Source: Aspidapion aeneum (lineage: Eukaryota; Arthropoda; Insecta; Coleoptera; Brentidae). From it: a DNA stretch of 64,000 bases. Position numbers and translations under genes: made by a program. Location of the stretch: positions 60,491,471 through 60,555,470 of the forward strand of contig OY755046.1 in NCBI GenBank assembly GCA_963576565.1, given 5' to 3'. How positions within the stretch are numbered: position 1 is the first letter of the stretch; every line of letters starts with the position of its first letter. Positions 1-11,100 of this stretch are shown piece by piece. The notes beneath the pieces are model-generated. The model was given only the letters and a program-made list of their open reading frames with translations. It was not told the origin of the DNA and made no database searches.

Positions 1-248
1 AAAAAAAATGACGCCACAGGCAAAAATTCTAAAAGAATTCGACACTTCGCGCTGCTAAAAAAAATTGTAAATTAAAAAAAAGGCGCCGCAGTCGAACATT
101 TTCTAAAAAAAAACAAAAATATAAAGTAGAAGCAAATTTGGATGTACTTTAAGATCAGTTTGGAGACAAATTGAATTTCCCACAAAGTCCCAATAATGAG
201 TTGCTGTTCAATGAAACCTCAAATCAAAAAAATATCCCCAAGGATTGG
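1..248. other. AT-rich sequence, nothing recognised
   Basis: A-rich, low-information sequence at the window edge. The missing last 4E-T exon should lie at or beyond this side, but no convincing acceptor and C-terminal peptide is visible here. Confidence 0.5.
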
Positions 249-275
249 GGTATATTTTGGAAGGGCGAAAAAATA

Positions 276-636
276 TCGAATAACAAAATATCGAAACTAC
301 AAAATATCGAATTAAAATATCGAAAGTACATAATATCGAAACTACAAAATATCGAAACTACAAAATATCGAATAACAAAATATCGAAACTACAAAATATC
401 GAAAATACAAAATATCGAAACAACAAAATATCGAAACAACAAAATATCGAAAATACAAAATATCCAAAACACAAAATATCGAATAACAAAATATCGAAAA
501 TACAAAATATCGAAACAACAAAATATCGAAACAACAAAATATCGAAAATACAAAATATCGAAAACACAAAATATCGAAAACACAAAATATCGAAAATACA
601 ATATATCGAAACATCAAAATATCGAAAATCAAAAAC
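276..636 (+). repeat. Short-unit satellite, unit about ACAAAATATCGAA
   Basis: About 28 head-to-tail 11-14-nt units of the form (A)ACAAAATATCGAA with single-base variants. Open frames across it reflect the periodic, stop-poor sequence, not a gene. Confidence 0.95.
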
Positions 637-1224
637 TGAACCTTCACCTAACCTGACCCTGACCTAATCGAACGTAACCTAATCTGATATAACCACATGA
701 AAATAGATAGTTTCAAAAACCTAACCTAACGAAACCTAATGAAATCTAACCGAACCGAACCAAATCAAACCGAACCAAAGCAAACTAAACCAATTATTAA
801 AAAAAAAAAACTTTCCTGAGTTCTTTCCCGGGATCCTAGAAGGTGTGAATTCGAACCGAACCGAACTGAACTGAATCGAATCGAATCGAACCGAACCGAA
901 CCGAACCAAACCTAATTAGCAGTGTTGTAGTTTAGTTTGGTTAGGTTAGGTTTGATTCGGTTCAGTTACGTTCGGTTTGGTTTGGTTCGGTTCGGTGCAG
1001 TTCGTATTCACACCCTCTAGGATCCCGGAAAAGAAGTCAGGAAAGTTTTTTTTTTAAAATTGTTGGTTCAGTTTGCTATGGTTCGGTTCAGTTTGGTTCG
1101 TTTCGGCTAGATTTTATTAGGTTTTGTCACTTTGAAACTTTCTATTTTTATGAGGTTAGGTTAGATTAGTTTTAGTTAGATTAGGTTAGGTTACGTCAGG
1201 GTCGGGTTATGTTAAGGTTTCGAA

Positions 1225-1475
1225 ATTTTCTATTTTTGATTTTCGATATTTGTTAATTTCGATATTTTGTGATTCGATATTTTGTATTTTCGATATTTTG
1301 TATTTTCGACATTTTGTGATTCGATATTTTGTAGTTTCGATATTTTGTGGTTTCGATATTTTGTAGTTTCGATATTTTGTAATTCGATAAAATGTAGTTT
1401 CGATATTTTGTATGTTTTCGATATTTTGTATTTTCGATATTTTGTGTTTTCGATATTTTGTGTTTCGATATTTTT
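1225..1475 (-). repeat. Inverted partner array of the TATCGA satellite
   Basis: The same unit as 276-636 in opposite orientation (TTCGATATTTTGT), about 18 copies. It forms the other arm of the foldback. Confidence 0.95.
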
Positions 1476-1559
1476 TCGCCCTTCCTATATTTTTCACAGT
1501 GGGCAACGCTGAGTTTTTTTTCACCTAAAAAAAAAGATCAGATTAGACAAGGAATAGTA

Positions 1560-1990
1560 GATTTTTTAACATATATGAAACAATGGTGAAAATCACGCTG
1601 TTGTATGGAATAGAGACTTGTCGCGTAACAGAAAAATACAAAAAACAAAAATTGAAAGTGTCGAAATTGATGCAATAAGAAGATCAATGAGAATATCTAC
1701 AACAGATCATATGAAAAATGAGATCATAAAAGAAAGAATAGGAATCTAGAAAAGCATAACGGATGACATCACTAAAAAAGAACTGATATGGTACGACCAT
1801 GCACAACGGATGAACGACGAAAGATTACCAAAGCATGTCCTAAAATGGCAACCAATAGGGCGCAGAAAAAGAGGGCGTCCTAAACCAGAATGGCAACAGT
1901 CAATCAGAAGATGATTGTCAGGATCGAAGGAGGTGGAAAATAGGCGTCGGACAACGTAGAAAAAAGTTCAAAACCGACATAGTAGTAGTA
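1560..1990 (+). pseudogene. RTE-like LINE 3' end fragment with TAG-repeat tail
   Basis: Frameshifted remains of a LINE ORF2 C-terminus: the TLLYGIETCRV block, then HAQRMNDERLPK-like and GRRKRGRP-like segments, ending with GTAGTAGTAGT. It matches 41967-42640 (minus) and 58275-58625 (plus). The simple-repeat tail is typical of RTE-type elements. It stops 7 nt from the exon 24 donor. Confidence 0.85.
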
Positions 1991-1997
1991 GACTCAC

Positions 1998-2146
1998 CTC
2001 CTCCAAACTCATGGCATGACGGGCTAAATTAGCGGTACTGGGTAGTTCGCCACCCCTGGCGCGCTCTAGCAGATCAGGAGAGAACCAGCGAGACAATTGG
2101 TTGGGTGTTTGCGGCTGGGAGGCATCTGATTGGCCACTGGCTTTAT
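1998..2146 (-). CDS. 4E-T: 4E-T exon 24, C-terminal LSRWFSPDLL block
   Basis: It encodes QTPNQLSRWFSPDLLERA, corresponding to the vertebrate L-x-K-W-F-x-x-D-V-L C-terminus that binds LSM14, and ends ARHAMSLEE. The acceptor TTATTTAG ends at 2147 and the donor GTGAGT starts at 1997. The phase-0 end predicts one more exon with the last residues and the stop. I could not find it in 1-1997. A LINE tail starts 7 nt past the donor. Confidence 0.92.
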
Positions 2147-5100
2147 CTAAATAACAAATAAATATATACAGGGTGTCCCATTAAGGATGGCAGCCGGATT
2201 TATCTCAGAAACTACTATCGCTACGGTTTCGGGAAAAACATTGTTATATCCAAATAGGCTCTTGCGAATTCACCTAATATTTTTGTTTCTGTAGCTCCCC
2301 GGTAGAGCGCAGTAATCACATCTTCCGACTAGGGTCACTGCATCACGAAGACGTAGTGGAGACGCCAGGCTTCCAGGATGCAGTGACCCTACTTCCGACT
2401 AGAAAAATTACATTGTTTTATGAAACTCTATGATAAACATACACAAAATATACAATACTCGTATTCCTTGAAAAATTCAGCATAATTTGGACCTCTCTCT
2501 TAAAAATAAATGTAAAAAAAATGTTTCAAATTTTTTGTCTATACCGTTTTCATCATAGAACGCGCAAAATTTAGTTCAAATTTAATTATGAGCGATTTGT
2601 TCAGGTTAAGTCAAACTAAGTTAACTTACTTGGTTGCTGTTGCCATCCAGCGTTGTTGCCGTTGTTGCTAGCCACAGGTTGCTGGGACTGGGAGACTTGA
2701 GATTGGCCTGAGGCGGCGGGTGGGGCGCTGTTCTGATTGGCCGGTCTGTGCTGATGCTGAGCTCTTAGCTGTTAAAACAAAAAAAACAGTCAAATGCAAC
2801 ACAGTTATACAGGGTGTTTCAAAATAATTCAATAACATAATTTTAATGTTAAATTCCTTAAGTGATTTCAAGACCAAAAGTTTTCGAGATAAAGGGTGTT
2901 AAAATTTTGTTCTTGTTATAGCTTTTACATTTTTGGAGAAATTTGGCTAAAATTTGGTACGTATATTTACTTATGCACAACAATATTAGGCATGCCCAAT
3001 AAGTTTTAATTATCAAATACCTAATTGCCAATAATGCAAGGACCCAAAACTATAAACAACAAGAGAAATTAAGGAAAGAAAAATAAGAAAAAAGATTTCT
3101 GCTTCGGCCGGGGATTGAACTCAGGATCTATTGCTATCTAGGCAAACATTCTACCACTGAACCACCGAAGCCACACATAAATTTTTCGGAAAACTTCCAT
3201 CTATGCAGGCCGCGGCATCTCAATACAATTGGTATTTGATAATTATATTGGCAAATCGCCCATTTTGCGATCAGAAATTTTAACACACGAAAAGGTGATC
3301 TTATGCTTTCAGACGTTGATTCTTTACGTCTAATTTGAGGTATCATACCTTTGACAGTGGGAAAGAAGAATTTAGAGATCAGTTGGATGACTTGGTCGAG
3401 TTAATACCTGAGTGTCTCTCGTTCTTGTATTGAGACACCGCGGTCCGCATAGGTAGAAGTTTTCCGAAAATTTATGTGTGGCTTCGGTGGTTCAGTGGTA
3501 GAACGTTTGCCTAGATAGCAAGAGATCCGGGTTCGATCCCAGGCCGAAGCAGAAAACTTTTTTCTTATTTTTATTTCTTTAATTTCACTTGTTGTTTCTA
3601 GTTTTAGGTCCTTGCATTATTTGCAATTTGGTATTTGATAATTATATTGGCAAATCGCCCATTTTGCGATCAGAAATTTTAACACACGAAAAGGTAATCT
3701 CATGCTTTCAGACGTTGATTCTTTACGTCTAATTTGAGTTATCATACCTTTGACAGTGGGAAAGAAGAATTTAGAGGTCAGTTGGATGACTTGGTCGAGT
3801 TAATACCTGAGTGTCTCTCGTTCTTGTATTGAGACGCTGCGGCCTGCATAGATAGATGTTTTCCGAAAAATTTATGTGTGGCTTCGGTGGTTCAGTGGTA
3901 GAATGTTTGCCTAGATAGCAAGAGATCCCGGGTTCGATCCCCGGCCGAAGCAGAAAACTTTCTTCTTATTTTTTTTCTTTCTTTAATTTCACTTGTTGGT
4001 TAAAGTTTTAATTAATTCGTTTATTTTGATATAATCGCCATACTATATTGCACCATTTTTTTATTTTATCGTAATAGCCCTTAACGCAACAGTGATTTTC
4101 TCTAAAACGGTTAAAGATGCTAAAACATTGCAGAAAACAAAAAAGTTCATAAACAAAAAAAAAGAATTTTATTTATTGTTTTAAACTATACTTGATGTTG
4201 TATTAAAGTGACACCGCGTCATCAAACCCTTGATGGGCGGGAAGGGAGTAGAGGGGTACATACAGTGGCACGCACTTCCTTTAATTTTTTTATTGACATT
4301 GATTCCCAAAATGAGGCACTGCACTAATTAGTCATTAGCTTACTATTTTACTTCCTTTTTATTGATGTCTTCTTCTAAACGATTTCATTAGAAAGGAACA
4401 TATATACTCTTATCTGGTTGTTACGAACATATTATTGATTTAGCCGGGCTTTGACGTTTTCTGTTCGTTGTTTTGACTGTTTATGTCAAACAAATTATGA
4501 CGGAGCTTTTCACAAAACAAATTACCGTTTTTGCAACTAAATCAATGTTTGCGCACGTTTTAATATAATTTTGGATCCTCTTTTATGTTTCGGATCTTTA
4601 TTTATTAGGTAAGTACCTATTTGATCTCTCCTTTAAAAGGTCTTAGTGTTTTATCATTGGAACATTAAACCATGTACAAAGTGAAACACTAATTTTTTAA
4701 GGCTTCTTTACTTAGATTTTGCCGCAAAATTTGGTTTACCATAGCTATGACGCGGTGCCATTTATATACAACATCAACTATACCTACTTCTATCTATCAA
4801 TGTATTACAACGAAAATAAAAAATACGGGAGAAAAGGCGACATGACCCATGAAAAAGTATCACTCTGTAGAATTTTACTATTATTTGGCATGTCTAATAG
4901 TGTAGTGCCTATAGCTTAATATAAGTGTCAAACTTGAACTAAATCTCTCAAAAACTGCACGAGCTATAAACTTTAAAAAAAAGGAAACTCTAACACCCTG
5001 TATCTCGAAAACAAAGCGTTTGAGGCCCGCCCTATGTTTCTATAAAAATACCAAGGGATTTCAGAAAACATAAGACGAATAGCCAAACACTATAATATAA

Positions 5101-8100
5101 AAACAGTATTTTCATCGGGAAATACAATAAGGAGTTTAGTTAACTAAAACAAAACCATAAACCTTCATATAATAAGGAATGTATTTACCAAATCCCGTGT
5201 GAGTGTGGTAAATCATATGTAGGTAAAACGAAACGCCCTCTTTAGGTTAGAGTAAATGAACATCTAAAAAGTACCCAATTAGGGGATATTAAAAAGTCCG
5301 GTTTAGCGGATCATGCATGGACAAATGATCACAGGATTCAAGTCAGAAGCTAAAGTTTTGCATAAGGAGTCGCATTGGCGAAAACGCAAGTTTATTGAAG
5401 CTGCGTTTATAATGCAGAATAAAGAAGTTTTCAGTCAATCAAGCACGCACACACCAATACATATGGAAACCACTGCTTAAGGAAAACAAGAGTCTTAGGA
5501 TTAAAAAAGGGGCCGGATCATCACACCTGACTGCAAATCAAGTAGTATAAGTAGTAGCCTATAGACTGGATTGTTTGGTTTACACTTGAAAACGGTTAGA
5601 GATACTTACTAACCAAAACGTCGTGTTTAAAATAAATAAAGACAATGGAAGTCCGAAATTTTGCTTTTACTCAATCATTGTCCACCAGTTTCAAACAAAC
5701 AACTTTACCATACCTGTTGCAATGTAAGCTGCTGAGAAATGGTATTTCCTCCACTGGGATACTGTGCTGGGGCTTGAGGGCCGCCGCCATATTGGTTCTG
5801 TTGCTGTTGCATGCCGCCATATTGTTGGCCCATGGACTGCTGTCCCATACCGGACATTGCTTGATGGCCCATTGTGGGTTTCCTGCCAAAAAAAAATGAA
5901 TAAAAGTAAGTTTTATGTCTTCTGTTACCTTCCCAGCCCATAAAGGCCGGTTCAGACGCAGTAGTTTAGTAGAGTAACGTAATTTAGTCAAGTATGTCTT
6001 CTGTTCACACAATTCAAGTAAATCAGTAGAGTTTATTTAATCAAGTCGAGTAAAAACCAGGGTTCCGCGGATATATATCAATAATATTACTTATTAAACT
6101 AGAAATGTTTTCTACCATTCTAAATATCAGAAAATTTGTCAGTACGTCCCTGTACAAAAGTATAAGCATCTGTAAAGGTGTATCGATCGATTCGGCTACC
6201 GCATAGGCATCGCGGAGCTGACTGGGAATCCCCTGTTTCACATCTGGTAGATCCCCGACGCGACGATTTCTTTTGTTTTCTATTTTCCCAGGTTAGAGCA
6301 GTTACTGTGTTTTCCATCTGTGGGTACTTTTGATTTATTAGGAAGTAGTGATTTTTATTTAATATGCCAAAACCAAAGCATTCAGTTTGATAATGATATA
6401 TATCAGATATATATCATATTTATCCGATATATATCATGTGATATGATATTTATATAAATATCATGATATTTTCGAACCCTGGTAAAAACAGCGTCTACAT
6501 GAAGCCAGTACTTTAGACGAGTTAGTTAGTCAAAGTCGAGTGTCGCCGTTCGCAGCTGAAAATAACCTCGAAATAAACATTATGTATTTTCTATTGAAAA
6601 TACAGGCACTCATGTTTAACATATTCCTGAAGAAATTTTAAAGTATATAGTATAGTATATAATATTCAATGAAGTTTAAATTATTTCCTTCAACCGTTCT
6701 TCAACCAAACCAAAACGACTACACTAAACTCGTGCCGGCTTGTCCAGACGTGTCTAGTCGGCGCACTAATCGGCTTTTCAGTGTGGTGGGGGCTGCTACT
6801 CCAACCGACCAGAAAAATAGAATAGAGTTCTATTTCCAAAACTCGACTTCCAGTGGGCTCGACTAAAACGAATGTGCTACTGGTTGCGTCTGAACCGCAC
6901 TTAAGCACACGCTATATCAGCTTTGAAAACAGTTTTTGTAAATATCTCAGAAACGGAAGCTCCTACGACATTTTAGGTAATAACATAAATTATTGAGAAA
7001 AACGTGTTCTACTATATTCCGAAAACCGCATATTGATGCGATGCTCCGGTAAAAAGTTATCATATTTTTAATTTTTAAACTGTCAAAAAACTGTCATTAG
7101 CAGTAATGGATTTAGACCAAAATCTAATCAGCGCTTTAGAGTCTCGTTCACTAATTTTTACTTAAAAATGTCATGAAAATCCGTTCAGCGGTTTAGGAGC
7201 TATCGTGGACCGGACAAACACACACACATATGGACAGACATATAACACATTTTCGGTTCGGTTTCAAGAATGCGCAAGGATAATAGAATGAAACACTTTG
7301 GTGAAACCATATCTATATACTTAGATAGCCAGGCAGTCCTTAGGGTGTTCATGCGTCCGAAGTTTACCCCAAAGCTAGTGTGGGAATGCCTTGCTGAACT
7401 AGTAAAACTGGCGGAACGCAATAGAATAAGCCTATTATGGGTGTCAGAACACAGAGGTATTCAAGGCAATGAAAAAGCTGGCGAACTAGCAAGACAAGGA
7501 TCGTCAAAAAAATACTCTGCCAATCTATGGGCACCTAAGCTCGCACTAGGTACTATAGTTATAATGTGAGCTAATATAATTAAAAACTGAAATATATTTT
7601 ATTCAACTCCAGACTCAATTACCTTTCGTTTGATACCACACAAGCCATGTTTTGACAAACTCAAATTTTTTAAATTTACCCCCACCCTTTAAAAAAAAAC
7701 TAAAATGTATTTTGTTTAACACCAGACTCAATTACCTTTCGTTTGAAATCACACACGCCATACTTTCACTTAAACTCTAATTTTTGACATCTACCCCCAC
7801 CCTTTTTTTAAAAATAAACTAAAATTCATTTTGTTTAACTCCAGACTTAATTACCTTTTGTTTGATATCACACCCGCCATATTTTCACATAAACTCCAAT
7901 TTTTGGAATCTACCCCCACCCTTTTATTTGGCTTGCGTTCTTTGGATTTTGTTCATTTTTAAATGGGACCATCACCGCCCAAAACCCAACTTAGGTACCA
8001 AATTTCATTAAAATCGGACAAGCGGTTTTTGAGTTATGCGGGTTGGTCGTTACAGACAGACAAACAGACAGACAGACGGCAAAACAAAAAAGTTTCAAAA

Positions 8101-11100
8101 TCATCTGAAACGCAAAGATATATAAAAATTTTTGAAATCGGAGCAACTTTTTTTTTCTCGAAAAAATTAGGATCACCATAGCTCACACTACTTATATAGT
8201 AGTAGTGTGAGCTAATATATTGGACCAGAGCAAGCCCTGGGGATACCAAAGTGTACTATAAAATACCAGGTCAAACTCTGGGTAAGGGGAAAATATGAAA
8301 GCCACTGGTTAGAAAGACCGCGGCTAGGACACAGCAGAGCCTTTTGCAAGAGCCTGGATGCCAAACGCACAAAAGACCTGCTCAGTTACAGTAGGACGCA
8401 AGTGAGAACCATAATAGAAATTGCACTGATTTTTTAGGGATAGTAGAGGGTTAGCAACGAAGAAGACTGGGGGTTCGGTTTACATTCTTTAATTTTGTCT
8501 CGTGTCTAAAAATATCAAAAATGTTTACCTACTATTCGCTAGCAATCCCCTGACCTGACACAATGTTTGTAGCTAACCCCTCATTGTTATGAGGTTGTTA
8601 CCTAACCTCTAAATAAGATCACAAAATACAGGAGGCCTTAATTAACGATATTCTCAGTTAACTTACCTAAAAATAACAAAAATGACCGGGCCGCCAACAC
8701 TCAACTTGGTCTTGTGTGTGATTGACTCAAAAGGTTCACTAATATTTTAATTAGACACCGACACGCTTGAAAACATTCACCAGGATTCAGCAAGGAGGAT
8801 GGACAGGAAAAAAAACCCCTATTCAGGCTACGGCGCACCTGCGTGTTGATGGTGCATTAGTAGAAACCGCGGAACTATTTGAAAAATCTAGGCGTCGCAG
8901 TCGCTCCTGCAAGTAACCCACTTTAACCGTCTTTATTGCCGAAAAACGTAGAGTTGCAGTCGATGCTTTTGGCCGAGAGATCATGTGCGCACGTATGACG
9001 TCGCGACGCTATGTGTATGAATACGAGGGAAATTACAAAGTACAATTCCTTAAGTAGTTGACGAGTGTTTCAGTGCAGAATCATGACCGGCCATATGGTG
9101 GTCAAAGTTCACCTAAACAGGATGGGCCTGTATCAGGGAGACCTGAGCTGCAGACTATGCAATCAGGAATCGGAAACAGTAGAACATGTAATATGCCATT
9201 GCGAGGGAATGTATCGCAAAAGACACCTAATATTTGTGGAAGTTGAACTAGACCCAATAGCGACTGGGGACTACTCCATTAAAAACCTGTACAAACTGTT
9301 TAGGGAACGAAATTAATGGAGTGGTTAGCCTAGGAATCAAGAGGGTGCACAATAAGCCAGAAATGCCTGCAGTGCAGTTGCTGTGGCTAGCCTAGGAGAG
9401 CCGGAGTCGCAATCGAGGAGTTTTAGTCTGTAAGAATCACGACACTACCCGGCCTCTCCTAGCAGAGGAGAAATGACTCTGGTAAGAAAGTAGTACAACT
9501 AATTAAGACCATCAAAGAGTTATACCGCAATAGTAAGGCAAAAGTTAAAATAAAAGCAAAACTAACCAAAGGCTTTCAAGTAAATAAAGGTCTTAAACAA
9601 GGTTGCTGTATCTCGCCTACGCTCTTCAAGATATACTTGGAACAAGTCCTTAAAGTATGGAAGAGAAAATGCCAAAACATGGGAATTCCGTTGGACGAAA
9701 CCACCTTGTATACTTTATGTTTCGCCGATGATCAGATAGTAGTGGCTCAGGATTATGACGACCTCGAATATATGACACGAAAACTAATAGAAGAGTACAA
9801 TAAGTGGGGACTAGAGGTTAATCTCAATAAGACAGAGTATATGTGTATCGGTGGAATGAAACAGCATCTAATCTTAAATACCGGGCAGCGAATTCAGTCC
9901 TGTGATGAGTATAAATACTTAGGTCTAAAAATTACAGCTGACGGAACACTAGACAAATCTATAAAAGATCGAAACGTACAAGGAAGAAAAGCAATAACTT
10001 TATTAAATGGAATAATTTGGGACCAAAGTATATCAAAACATAACAAAAAGTATTATTACATACGGCTCAGAAGTATGGCCAATCAAGGATAAAACAGAAA
10101 AAATGCTTTCCGCTACGGAGATGGACTATTGGAGAAGAGCAGCAGGGAAATCAAAAAGAGAAAGAGTTACAAATCAAAGAATAAGAGAAATTATGACAGT
10201 GGGTGAACGTACTTTAGTGGATGATATAAGAACAAAACAACTGGTGTGGTACAGACATGTACAAAGAATGAATGATGAAAGACTACCTAAACAAATACTA
10301 CAATGAAAACCAACTGGCCGAAGAAAACGAGGACGGCCAAGGAGAAGCTGGAGAGAAGGAATAGACGGTGAAATAAGAATAAGAGGCCTAGATGATGAAT
10401 TATGGGCAAACAGAAACGAGTTGAGATTGGGTATCGGAAGACGTAGAACGTTGTGAAACCGATAAATATATATATATATAGGAAAGTAGGCCGGGTGTCT
10501 TATGTCTTAGAGAACGATCAGCTGATTTACACAGAATAAGGTGGAGCTCAGCGGTGGTTTGGGTGCGGAAAACGAGGGTCTAAGATTCAAGCGTCCAAAC
10601 CAGTAAACCATAGCACACGTACCTTTGTTGTTGTTGCATCATTTGTTGCTGGTGAGCGGCGAACAGACGTTGCTGTTGTTGCTGGTGATTCTGTTGCTGC
10701 TGAGCGGCCTGTACTTGCGAGAAGAACTGATCAGCCGTTTGCGCTTGATGGTAGTTGTTCTTAACTATTGGACGGCCAACTGTCAACAATTGGCACAGTG
10801 TTAATAGAGTTGGTCACAGCCCCCGTAAATAATAGAAGTATGATGGCGACCTCGATTTATTTTGAGCTTCTTAGCGTCTAAAATTATCTGACAACAACAA
10901 GTTGGATTTTCCAAACTTGTTTTTTGTTGTCATTTTAACACAGTTTTAATTTGTTTGCCGCTTTTTATTTACTAACACACTTAGGAAAACCACAAAGTAT
11001 TTTTTTTTCGTCGTTTATCCCCAAGTTTTCAACCCTGAAATCCCTGTGTTATTCCCGTGGGACCAGAAATACTGGGTACTTTTTTCAGTTTTTTTGAAAA

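Larger units (their letters stand above)
249..1495. repeat. Large foldback (inverted-repeat) element, ~1.25 kb
   Basis: The left arm (249-~905) reads as the imperfect reverse complement of the right arm (~930-1495). Outer ends share a GGAAGGGCG / CGCCCTTCC block beside AAAAAATATCG. Middle parts carry matching GAACC/GGTTC and CCTAACC/GGTTAGG runs. Inner ends share GGGATCCTAGA-like sequence. No ORF is credible: the long ORFs are translations of the tandem repeats. Confidence 0.85.
3027..4010. repeat. tRNA-carrying foldback plus tandem duplicate (~400-bp unit)
   Basis: The segment 3027-3110 (GCAAGGACCCAAAACTATAA then AACAACAAGAG) is inverted at ~3545-3635, so both arms carry a tRNA-like sequence. 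The interior and right arm are repeated directly ~400 bp further on (3227-3560 and 3631-3965). The arms pair around the central TTGATAATTATATTGGC block. Confidence 0.8.
2876..5010. mobile_element. Composite inverted-repeat region with tRNA-like units
   Basis: Ends share GTTTTCGAGATA(A/C)AGGGTGTTA and a nearby TTATAGCT block in inverted orientation (2876-2960 versus 4925-5010). The interior contains the tRNA-like foldback repeats (3027-4010) and a ~590-bp dispersed repeat (4186-4780). No transposase is seen. Confidence 0.55.

Noticed and set aside
171..656. 161-aa ORF and several antisense ORFs over 342-647
   Set aside because: They are translations of a 11-14-bp satellite (periodic K-Y-R-K / I-S-K-x-Q-N-I-E), with no codon structure beyond the repeat.
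3481..3952. Calling the tRNA-like sequences functional host tRNA genes
   Set aside because: They lie in repeated foldback arms, have an anticodon unlike their body, and two of four show stem mismatches. Kept as tRNA-like with reduced confidence.
5671..6012. 113-aa minus ORF as a separate gene
   Set aside because: It overlaps exon 22 in another frame; the frame with MGQQ/YGGM and correct phases belongs to 4E-T.
10761..10767. Alternative acceptor AATAG for exon 21
   Set aside because: It also keeps phase but removes the GRPI of a recognised 4E-T motif and lacks a pyrimidine tract; TTGACAG at 10780 fits better.
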